Assembly (NCBI GenBank): GCA_021166845.1
Contig: JAJPEP010000037.1
Coordinates: forward strand, 1-33,694
DNA: 33,694 nucleotides
Direction: 5' to 3'
Source of the DNA: Thiobacillus sp.
GTDB lineage: Bacteria; Pseudomonadota; Gammaproteobacteria; Burkholderiales; Thiobacillaceae
The position numbers and the translations under genes are program-made. Of this stretch, positions 1 through 5,875 are shown piece after piece. How positions within the stretch are numbered: position 1 is the stretch's first letter; each line of letters begins with the position of its first letter. The notes beneath the pieces are model-generated. The model saw nothing but the letters and a program-made list of their open reading frames with translations. It had not been told where the DNA came from and did not search any database.

Positions 1-324
1 CAGGGCGTCGGAGTTGGCGGTGTATTCGGGTTCTTCGAAGCTGACGGCGACGTGGGACTGCGCGGCGAGGTTGTAGATTTCGTCGGGCCGCACCTGCTGG
101 ATGATGCGGATGAGGCTGGAGGAGTCGGTGAGGTCGCCGTGATGCAGGATGAACTTGCGGCCGGTCTCGTGCGGGTCCTGGTACAGGTGGTCGATGCGGT
201 CGGTGTTGAAGAGGGAGGTGCGGCGCTTGATGCCGTGGACTTCGTAGCCCTTGCCCAGCAGGAATTCGGCAAGGTAGGCGCCGTCCTGGCCGGTAACGCC
301 GGTGATGAGGGCTTTTTTGGTCAT
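1..324 (-). CDS. gmd: GDP-mannose 4,6-dehydratase, N-terminal part (cut by window edge)
   Basis: Only the first 108 codons lie in the window; the gene runs off the left edge. The protein opens with the NAD(P)-binding Rossmann motif GVTGQDG (residues 9-15), followed by [26 protein letters not shown] and [11 protein letters not shown]. These are hallmarks of the short-chain dehydrogenase/epimerase enzyme that converts GDP-D-mannose to GDP-4-keto-6-deoxymannose, the precursor of GDP-fucose, GDP-rhamnose and GDP-perosamine. Such sugars go into exopolysaccharide or O-antigen. The ATG at 322-324 fits the family N-terminus. It has no strong ribosome-binding site. The EpsD-like gene upstream on the same strand supports an exopolysaccharide locus. 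A fuller context call is impossible because the rest lies outside the window. Confidence 0.93.
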   Translation of the reverse strand, partial: MTKKALITGVTGQDGAYLAEFLLGKGYEVHGIKRRTSLFNTDRIDHLYQDPHETGRKFILHHGDLTDSSSLIRIIQQVRPDEIYNLAAQSHVAVSFEEPEYTANSDAL

Positions 325-440
325 CTTTCTGGACTCACAACATTGGCTAAGTCCGGAATTGTCTTATCTTTCACGCCCGCCTGTCATTTCTTTTGTGAGC
401 CAGTTTCCAACCTAAGCCCGGGTACCCGGCATTTGATTTG

Positions 441-496
441 GTAGGGTGCACTCTGTGCACCCATTGGCGCTCGAATGTGCACGGAATGCACCCTAC
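441..496. repeat. GTAGGGTGCA-type dispersed inverted repeat
   Basis: An imperfect 56 bp palindrome. The left arm starts GTAGGGTGCACTCTGTGCAC and the right arm ends TGCACCCTAC; the 20 bp arms differ at two positions and enclose about 16 bp. A closely related, perfect version sits at 9618-9673. It lies in the 359 bp gap between the gmd and epsD-like genes, which otherwise shows no gene I can support. It could fold as a hairpin in RNA or DNA. I infer a REP/MITE-like dispersed element. Confidence 0.8.
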
Positions 497-683
497 TCCA
501 GGCATCTCGCCGAAAGGAACAATCCCGGTCAAAGCCGATGACTGCGCTCACCAGAAACGCCTCTGGCCGGTGGCCGCCACATGAACGCCGAGCAGCCGTT
601 GCTGACGGCATGCGCGACGAAGGGCGCCCACAGGTTGCGAGTGCGTATATATAATGAGACCGGCAATTCCTTGCTTCTCTAAT

Positions 684-1613
684 TTATTTAAGGCCGGAAA
701 CGCCTTTGCTGATTGCGTCGGCGTCGGCAGCGGGCTCGGCAGGCGTCGCGGCAGCCGCTTCCTTGCCGGCGTCTACAAACTCGCCCATGTACTCGATCTT
801 GGCGGCAGCTCTCAGCGTATCCATCTCGGCCTTGGCCGCCTTCTGGCGCGCCTGCGTCTGCAGCAGACGTGCGATGGCGGGTTTGGCCTGCTCCAGCGTC
901 ACCGGCTGCATCTGCGAATCGGCCAGAACAATCACCATCAAGCCGTCAGGCGTATTCACCACCATGGCCTGACCGTCGGGCATTTTGGCTAGCTGGGGCA
1001 GCATCTGCAGCGGCAGCTGCTCGGCCGTTTTCACGCCCTGCGCCGATTTCACCGGCAGGTTTTCAGCCTTCAGCCAGGTGGCAAAATCTTCCAGCGTTCT
1101 GGATGCGCCCAGCTGGGCGCGTATCGCGTCGTACTTGTCTTGCGGCGCCTTGATCGAGATTTCCTGCAGGCGATAAATCTTGCGCTTGGCAAACAGCTCC
1201 GGGTGCTGGTCGAAATAGCCCGCCACCTCGGCGTCGGATGGCTCGACCGGCGTGCCCAGCTTGCGGCTCATGTAGGCCTCGGCCAGGATCTGGCGGCGCG
1301 CCGCGTCCAGCGCCTGCACCACGGCGGGGTCGCGATCCAGCTTGTCGGCCAGCGCCTTCTGCGCAATCACTTCCTGGTCGACCAGGTTGCGCACCACCTG
1401 TAGCGAAGCCGCCTTGGTCTGCTCCTGATCGAGATTGGGGATGCGCTGCAGCGCGTAGTTCACCTGATGCACCGTCAATTCGGCGCCATTGACCTTGGCC
1501 GCCACCTGGGCGGGGGCCTTTTCCGCGGTTGCCGCCCCGTCCTTCTTGTCGCCGCAGCCGGCAACCAGAACGGCAACCAGCAAGGGCAGATACAATTTCT
1601 TGAAACCGTGCAT
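684..1613 (-). CDS. epsD: EpsD-family peptidyl-prolyl cis-trans isomerase lipoprotein
   Basis: A 309-residue lipoprotein. The signal sequence ends in lipobox VAGC, with Cys20 the expected lipidation site. A charged linker follows, then a SurA/parvulin-like chaperone body (VAAKVNGAELTVHQVN, LVDQEVIAQKALADKL, FDQHPELFAKRKIYRLQEI). This matches the EpsD family of exosortase-associated exopolysaccharide loci, thought to assist folding of secreted or outer-membrane components. The start at 1613 is chosen because AAGGAAG lies 6 nt upstream and places a normal lipoprotein signal directly at the N-terminus; an in-frame ATG 18 nt further upstream has no such site. The C-terminus is Ala/Glu-rich and probably disordered. 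The parvulin catalytic residues are not obvious, so it may be a chaperone rather than an active isomerase. The gmd gene lies downstream on the same strand. Confidence 0.85.
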   Translation of the reverse strand: MHGFKKLYLPLLVAVLVAGCGDKKDGAATAEKAPAQVAAKVNGAELTVHQVNYALQRIPNLDQEQTKAASLQVVRNLVDQEVIAQKALADKLDRDPAVVQALDAARRQILAEAYMSRKLGTPVEPSDAEVAGYFDQHPELFAKRKIYRLQEISIKAPQDKYDAIRAQLGASRTLEDFATWLKAENLPVKSAQGVKTAEQLPLQMLPQLAKMPDGQAMVVNTPDGLMVIVLADSQMQPVTLEQAKPAIARLLQTQARQKAAKAEMDTLRAAAKIEYMGEFVDAGKEAAAATPAEPAADADAISKGVSGLK

Positions 1614-1977
1614 TTCCGTCTTCCTTTTCATCCAGATTACTGGAAATCATGTGGTACGAATGTTACACCAGGCGTGCCGCCGCGCCGGATGGCAAGTGCA
1701 GGCGCCTCGCCCATTCTGGCGGGAGAGGCGTCCTCGCCGCAAATTTCGCACCAGACTGCTGTCAGCAAAGCACTCAGTATGCCCGACCCGAATTTTGCAT
1801 CATGGCACTTCCCACCGCATTGGGCGGGGCGAAGCTTCTGCAACCGCACGGAACCTGATGGGGTACCCTTCGGTTTTTCTCCTGCCATTGCCGAGCCATG
1901 AACGAGCCGCTACAAATGCTGGAATACGCCCGACGAACCAGGATCGATTTCACGATCCATATCCGGCTCGGTGCGAC
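1614..1977. other. 364 bp region between divergent genes, no convincing gene
   Basis: This stretch separates the minus-strand epsD-like gene from the plus-strand methyltransferase gene and should hold both promoters. Open frames here have no ribosome-binding site or recognisable protein. The only item worth marking is a 27-codon ORF at 1898-1981, listed separately. I could not pick a convincing -35/-10 pair. Confidence 0.5.
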
Positions 1978-1981
1978 ATGA
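1898..1981 (+). CDS. possible short upstream ORF coupled to the methyltransferase
   Basis: A 27-codon ORF starting MNEPLQMLEYARR. Its TGA stop overlaps the ATG of the methyltransferase gene in an ATGA arrangement (1978-1981). Such overlaps often mean translational coupling. There is no clear Shine-Dalgarno sequence in front of it and no recognisable family, so it may be chance. The methyltransferase start itself also lacks a good ribosome-binding site, which is the only support for coupling. Confidence 0.25.
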   Translation: MNEPLQMLEYARRTRIDFTIHIRLGAT

Positions 1982-2862
1982 AGCGTCCCCGCCCTGCTGC
2001 CGCCCCCGCGTCCAAGCCAAGTTTCAGCGACCCGCTGGCGGATGTGCTGCGTCCCGGCCAGTCGATCGAGCTGCTGAAGGAACTGCACATCCTGACGCGC
2101 GACGGCAAGCTCAACCAGGACAGCCGCCGCAAGCTGAAGCAGGTGTACCACCTGTGCAACTTCATCGAGCCGCTGCTGAACGAGGTGCTGGCCCGGCAGG
2201 ACATGCTGACGCTGGCCGACCACGGCGCGGGCAAGTCGTATCTGGGTTTCATCCTGTACGACCTGTTTCTGAAGGAGCGCCCCTGCAGCCACATCTTCGG
2301 CATCGAAACGCGCGACGATCTGGTGGAGAAGTCGCGTGAGCTGGCAGTTCGTCTGGGGTTCGCACGCATGACGTTCCTCAACGCAACGGTGGCGGAATCG
2401 ATCGAATCGGGCCGATTGCCGCCCACCATCGACATCGTCACCGCGCTGCACGCCTGCAATACGGCAACCGACGACGCGATCCGGTTTGCGCTGGCCAAGC
2501 AGGCCCGCCACATCGTGCTGGTGCCCTGCTGCCAGGCCGAGGTCGCCGCCGTCCTGCGCGAACACAAGAATGAATCATTCGGCAAGACGCCGCTGTCGGA
2601 AATCTGGCGCCATCCGATCCACACGCGCGAATTCGGCAGCCATCTCACCAACGTGCTGCGCTGCCTGCAACTGGAGTCGCACGGCTACCAGATCACCGTG
2701 ACCGAACTCGTCGGCTGGGAGCATTCGCTGAAGAACGAACTCATCATCGCCACCCGGACCGATGCGCCGCGCGGGAATGCGCGCGAACGCCTGCAGCAGA
2801 TCCTGCGGGAACTCAACCTGCAGGCGCTCGAAGGTCGTTTTCTCGGCCCACAGTCATCCTGA
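1978..2862 (+). CDS. SAM-dependent methyltransferase (Methyltransf_32-like)
   Basis: A 294-residue protein with a class I methyltransferase core. LADHGAGKSYLGFILYDL is the glycine-rich SAM-binding loop, HIFGIETRDDLVEKS supplies the acidic residue after strand 2, and ALHACNTATDDAI plus LVPCCQAEV match the later motifs of the Methyltransf_32 family (LHACDTATD and PCCQ signatures). The substrate is unknown. The frame is open far upstream, but that extension overlaps the epsD-like gene on the other strand, so I take the ATG at 1978, where the charged N-terminus begins. The downstream lipoprotein is on the same strand 46 bp away. The family call is firm; the biological role is not. Confidence 0.8.
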   Translation: MKRPRPAAAPASKPSFSDPLADVLRPGQSIELLKELHILTRDGKLNQDSRRKLKQVYHLCNFIEPLLNEVLARQDMLTLADHGAGKSYLGFILYDLFLKERPCSHIFGIETRDDLVEKSRELAVRLGFARMTFLNATVAESIESGRLPPTIDIVTALHACNTATDDAIRFALAKQARHIVLVPCCQAEVAAVLREHKNESFGKTPLSEIWRHPIHTREFGSHLTNVLRCLQLESHGYQITVTELVGWEHSLKNELIIATRTDAPRGNARERLQQILRELNLQALEGRFLGPQSS

Positions 2863-2908
2863 AAAAAGTCTATGCTTCTAAGAGCATATGTTTTGTCTGG
2901 ATTGCCTG

Positions 2909-3481
2909 ATGCGCCTGCCTGCCCTGACGTTCTCCTTCGCTGCATTGGTTCTGCTCGCCGCCCTGGCGGGCTGCGCCACGCCGCAGTACCAGACGACGGT
3001 TCGCCTGATTCCGCCGGCCGATGCGCAGGGCCGGGCCTGCGTGGCGGACTGCGAGATCCGAAAGAACGCGTGCCAGGCCGATTGCCAGGCCCGCTATCAG
3101 GCCTGTGTGAAGGCCATCGAGCCGCAGGTGGAAGCGCGCTATGCAGAGGTGCTGAAGCAATATGAACTCGAGCTGAAGCAATACGCCGCGGCGCTGCGCC
3201 GCTATGAAATGGAACTGCATTTCGAATGGCTGCGCAGCTATCCCTACAGCTATCCCTACCGTCACCCCTACTGGTGGGATCCCTGGCCGGGAATGTATTT
3301 TCCGCCGCCGTATCGCGAGCCGATAATGCCAACGCGAGAAGGCGTGCGGACACAGCTTGCGGCCGAGAACTGCCAGGCCGACTGCGGCTGCCTGCCCGCC
3401 TACGACGCCTGTTTTGTCGGCTGTGGCGGACAGCGCGTGAGCGAAACGGTGTGCATCAAGAACTGCCCGCCGGAGAAATGA
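2909..3481 (+). CDS. Cys-rich lipoprotein with repeated CX3C motifs
   Basis: A 190-residue protein starting with a lipoprotein signal (lipobox LAGC, Cys22). The mature part has five CX3C pairs: CVADC and CQADC (six residues apart) near the N-terminus, then CQADC, CFVGC and CIKNC near the C-terminus. Between them lie a charged helix (about residues 60-105) and an aromatic Tyr/Pro/Trp-rich stretch containing PYSYPYRHPYWWDPWPG. The CX3C pairs suggest disulfide-clamped helices on the periplasmic side of the envelope. I recognise no named family. An in-frame ATG at 2888 would add seven residues; 2909 gives a cleaner signal peptide. It converges tail to tail with yaeQ, 3 bp apart. Confidence 0.75.
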   Translation: MRLPALTFSFAALVLLAALAGCATPQYQTTVRLIPPADAQGRACVADCEIRKNACQADCQARYQACVKAIEPQVEARYAEVLKQYELELKQYAAALRRYEMELHFEWLRSYPYSYPYRHPYWWDPWPGMYFPPPYREPIMPTREGVRTQLAAENCQADCGCLPAYDACFVGCGGQRVSETVCIKNCPPEK

Positions 3482-3484
3482 CGC

Positions 3485-4027
3485 TCAGCGTGCCGCCTGG
3501 AGCGAAATCAGCTTCACCGGCACGCTCTCCTTGTCGGTATTGATCCAGATTTCACCGTCCTGCACCATGCATTGCAGGCGCATGCCGCGTTCGGCCAGGG
3601 CGGCCAGCGCCTGGCTGGTTTCGGCGGGCAGCTGCAGCACGGTCAGGTTGGTAAAGCGCGTGAGCTTGCCGGCGATCTGCTTCCACCACACGTCGCAGCT
3701 GCCGCTGTAGCAGAGCACCACGACCTGCCCGGCGCGGCCGCAGGCGCGGCGGATGCGCGCGTCATCGGGCTGTCCGAGGTCGATCCACAAGTCGATTTCG
3801 TCGGTCAGGCTCTTCACCCACACTTCCGGCTCGTCGACCTCGAACAGCCCCTTGGTGAAGGCGATGCCGTCCCGGGCATACAGCGCATAGGCCAGCACCC
3901 GCGCCATCATGCGCTCGTCGGTTTCGGAGGGATGGCGCGCGATGGTCAGCGCGTGGTCGGCGTAGTAATGCCGATCCATATCGGCAATTTGCAGCTCGGC
4001 TTTGTAGATGATGGCGCGCAGGGCCAT
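3485..4027 (-). CDS. yaeQ: YaeQ family protein
   Basis: A 180-residue protein matching YaeQ over its full usual length: MALRAIIYKAELQIADMDRHYYADH, HPSETDERMMARVLAYAL, GLFEVDEPEVWVKSLTDEIDLWIDLGQPDDARIRRAC and the C-terminal MQCMVQDGEIWIN-like strand. YaeQ has a PD-(D/E)XK nuclease-like fold. In E. coli it was described as a suppressor of the loss of the transcription elongation protein RfaH, but its biochemical activity is not settled. The acidic residues of the fold are visible in the GLFEVDEPEVW and EIDLWIDLGQPD segments. It is probably cytoplasmic. The cold-shock terminator upstream suggests it is transcribed separately. Confidence 0.92.
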   Translation of the reverse strand: MALRAIIYKAELQIADMDRHYYADHALTIARHPSETDERMMARVLAYALYARDGIAFTKGLFEVDEPEVWVKSLTDEIDLWIDLGQPDDARIRRACGRAGQVVVLCYSGSCDVWWKQIAGKLTRFTNLTVLQLPAETSQALAALAERGMRLQCMVQDGEIWINTDKESVPVKLISLQAAR

Positions 4028-4126
4028 GATGGTTTATCCCCTTTCCAAAAAACACTCCGGGCCTCGTGCCGCTGCAGGAGGCCCGCCCCTGGGCCGAAAG
4101 CCGGCGGATGCATGGCGTTCGTCCAT

Positions 4127-4156
4127 AAAAAAACCCCGGCGAACCGGGGTTTTTTT
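4127..4156 (-). terminator. rho-independent terminator of the cold-shock gene
   Basis: A perfect stem ACCCCGG/CCGGGGT with a 4-nt loop, flanked by A7 on one side and T7 on the other, so it can work in both directions. It lies 19 bp after the stop codon of the minus-strand cold-shock gene. Confidence 0.92.
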
Positions 4157-4174
4157 CACATCAGGTCGGAAAGA

Positions 4175-4381
4175 TTACGACACGACCTGGATGTTCGAAG
4201 CTTGCTTGCCCTTGGGGCCAGTCGTCACTTCAAAGCTGACGCGCTGGTTTTCCTGCAGGGATTTGAAGCCGTTGGAGTTGATTGCGGAGAAATGTGCGAA
4301 AAGGTCCTCGCCGCCGTTATCCGGGGTGATGAAACCAAAACCTTTTGCATCGTTGAACCACTTAACAGTACCCGTTTCCAT
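4175..4381 (-). CDS. cold-shock protein, CspA family
   Basis: A 68-residue single cold-shock domain, the usual length. RNP1 is KGFGFI (residues 13-18) and RNP2 is DLFAHF (26-31). The start [17 protein letters not shown] and the end [13 protein letters not shown] are typical. It binds single-stranded RNA/DNA and melts mRNA structure, acting as a cytoplasmic RNA chaperone. RNP2 has Leu-Phe-Ala where many members have Val-Phe-Val, a common variant. The ATG is preceded by AGGAAACAAAAG. A putative sigma70-type promoter about 120 nt upstream gives the long 5' leader known from cold-inducible csp genes. Several paralogues usually exist per genome, so I assign no letter. Confidence 0.96.
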   Translation of the reverse strand: METGTVKWFNDAKGFGFITPDNGGEDLFAHFSAINSNGFKSLQENQRVSFEVTTGPKGKQASNIQVVS

Positions 4382-4497
4382 CTTTTGTTTCCTATCTATC
4401 TAAAAAAAATTGGGCGACATGCCCTATCGATCGAATTTCAAGGAAAACGCTTACCAGAGGTACCGCAATTTAAAGCTTGAATCCAACAGACGGGCGT

Positions 4498-4526
4498 ATT
4501 AATAACACAGAATTGCAGCGCGTCAA
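4498..4526 (-). promoter_or_regulatory. putative sigma70 promoter of the cold-shock gene with ~110 nt leader
   Basis: On the minus strand TTGACG (4526-4521) is followed after 16-17 nt by TATTAA/ATTAAT (about 4504-4498). Transcription starting near 4491 would give a leader of about 110 nt before the ATG at 4381. Long structured leaders control many csp mRNAs at low temperature. The match is by eye. Confidence 0.55.
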
Positions 4527-4535
4527 AGCATTTCT

Positions 4536-5072
4536 TTAATAATCATGTACCAAAGCACGCAGTATCAGTGTTTCGCCACGCTGGGTAAATTCCAGGTGCT
4601 TCAGCACGCTCATCCCCAACAGTACCTGATCGCCCCCCATACCGGGGTTGAGGCTGGCAGGCACGCCGCGCAGATCGAACGGCCCGAACGCCAGTGCATC
4701 CAGCCGGGTGGCACGGGTGGTGATCGTGCCGTTGGCGGTGACCGACTGCTGGCGCGCGCCCGCCTTGAGTCCCAGTTCATCCGCCAGGTGCGCCGGCACC
4801 GACACCAGCGTGGCGCCGGTATCGAGCAGGAAGGTGACGGGCTGGCCGTTGATGGCGCCCGGGAAAAAATAATGGCCGTTGCGGCTGCGCTTCAACACCA
4901 ACTCGCTGCCTGGCGCGATCTGCAGTTGCTGGTTGGGGTTGTTGCGTGCCTGCAGGCTGTTTTCGAAGTAGAAATAAAACAGGGCCAGCAACAGCAGGCT
5001 GGCGGCCAGCGCCATTCCCCGTCCAAGGCGACGGTGGGGGTTGTAAGCGGGTTCGGATTCTTTTGCGTTCAC
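4536..5072 (-). CDS. membrane-anchored retropepsin-like aspartic protease (TIGR02281-type)
   Basis: A 178-residue protein with an N-terminal membrane anchor (about residues 19-37) followed by a single retropepsin-like domain. The catalytic motif is LLDTGAT (Asp84-Thr85-Gly86), followed by VSVPAHLADELGL and the flap/late strand motif QVLLGMSVLKHLEF. One catalytic half per chain implies an active homodimer, as in retroviral proteases. The topology places the domain in the periplasm. This matches the bacterial clan AA DTGA family. Substrates are unknown. The gene is tandem with the cold-shock gene on the same strand, but that gene's own promoter suggests separate transcripts. Confidence 0.88.
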   Translation of the reverse strand: MNAKESEPAYNPHRRLGRGMALAASLLLLALFYFYFENSLQARNNPNQQLQIAPGSELVLKRSRNGHYFFPGAINGQPVTFLLDTGATLVSVPAHLADELGLKAGARQQSVTANGTITTRATRLDALAFGPFDLRGVPASLNPGMGGDQVLLGMSVLKHLEFTQRGETLILRALVHDY

Positions 5073-5197
5073 AGCGCGTGGGACAGATCAGGCGGTTCAT
5101 GGTTCGGCGCGCCAAGCGCGCCGGGGTAACCCAAGCCTAATTCAAATCCCGTGCGCAGGGGAAGAACCGCGCGGCCGGCAACCCGTGCACGCCAGGC

Positions 5198-5683
5198 TCA
5201 GGCGACGTGCTGCATGCGCGGCTGGCTGAAGTGGCAATGCGGTGCGTCGCCGAAAGCTTCGCGCAGATGGCGGGTCTGGATATGCAGCAGACGCTTGTGG
5301 TCGCCGGCCTCCAGATAAATATCCGGCTGCGCCATCAGCGCGTCGTCCCACACCATTTCCACCCCCCAGGCATTCGGCAGGCCCGGCACCACGCCGGGCT
5401 CACACTCAGGGAACAGGAGGCCCACGCTGGCCTCGTCGGCCAGAGCGAATTCCACGCCGATATCCTGCCTGAGCTTGCCGAGCTGGACTTCCTGGTCGGC
5501 GGGAATCATCGCCACCATCTGGCATTCCATGCTATCGAGCAGCACGCCCTTGGCCACCCGGTTGAGTGGAACCCCGGCCGCACGTGCGGTCTCAACGCTG
5601 GTCTGGGTATGCGGATGCATCACAATTTCGAACGGAATCATGTGCTGGTCGAGAAAACGTTCCATGCGATGAAGTGCATTCAT
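5198..5683 (-). CDS. YbaK/ProXp-type aminoacyl-tRNA deacylase domain protein
   Basis: A 161-residue free-standing YbaK/EbsC-type domain: HPHTQTSVETARAAGVPLNRVAKGVLL holds the conserved Lys45 of the editing pocket, and VQLGKLRQDIGVEFALADE and FPECEPGVVPGLPNAWGV give the GxxPPxG-like turn. Family members hydrolyse mischarged tRNAs (for example Ala- or Cys-tRNA-Pro); the exact specificity cannot be read here. The start at 5683 is fixed by AAGGAG 6 nt upstream; an in-frame ATG 36 nt earlier has no such site. It is probably cytoplasmic, and no partner tRNA synthetase gene is nearby. Confidence 0.85.
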   Translation of the reverse strand: MNALHRMERFLDQHMIPFEIVMHPHTQTSVETARAAGVPLNRVAKGVLLDSMECQMVAMIPADQEVQLGKLRQDIGVEFALADEASVGLLFPECEPGVVPGLPNAWGVEMVWDDALMAQPDIYLEAGDHKRLLHIQTRHLREAFGDAPHCHFSQPRMQHVA

Positions 5684-5777
5684 GATCGGCTCCTTGCAAG
5701 ACGATTGGATGATTTTCAATATAGATCACCCCTCTACTGCCTGCCAGCGTTAAGCAACGCGACGCGCTGATAAGTTC

Positions 5778-5822
5778 ATTGCGAGGCGCGCAGCCACGCG
5801 GTGATCGCGGGCAAGCCCGCTC
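5778..5822. repeat. CATTGCGAG fragment plus REP-like hairpin
   Basis: CATTGCGAGGCGCGCAGCC (5778-5796) resembles one arm of the dispersed CATTGC repeats seen elsewhere in the window. Next to it, GCGGGC-AA-GCCCGC (5807-5820) in the context ATCGCGGGCAAGCCCGCTCC looks like the REP palindromes of Pseudomonas genomes. It lies just downstream of the Lon-like gene and could mark its 3' end. Confidence 0.5.
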
Positions 5823-5875
5823 CTGCAGAGCTTCGGGAAGTGGTTCGGCGGTACGCTCGCAAGATAAAACGTTTC

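Noticed and set aside
384..611. 75-codon minus-strand ORF between gmd and the epsD-like gene
   Set aside because: It runs through the dispersed palindrome at 441-496, has no ribosome-binding site and no protein-like sequence.
1649..1858. 69-codon plus-strand ORF upstream of the methyltransferase
   Set aside because: No ribosome-binding site, no family, and random composition.
4127..4156. Possible riboswitch downstream of the cold-shock gene
   Set aside because: A plain GC stem with A and T runs explains it as an intrinsic terminator.
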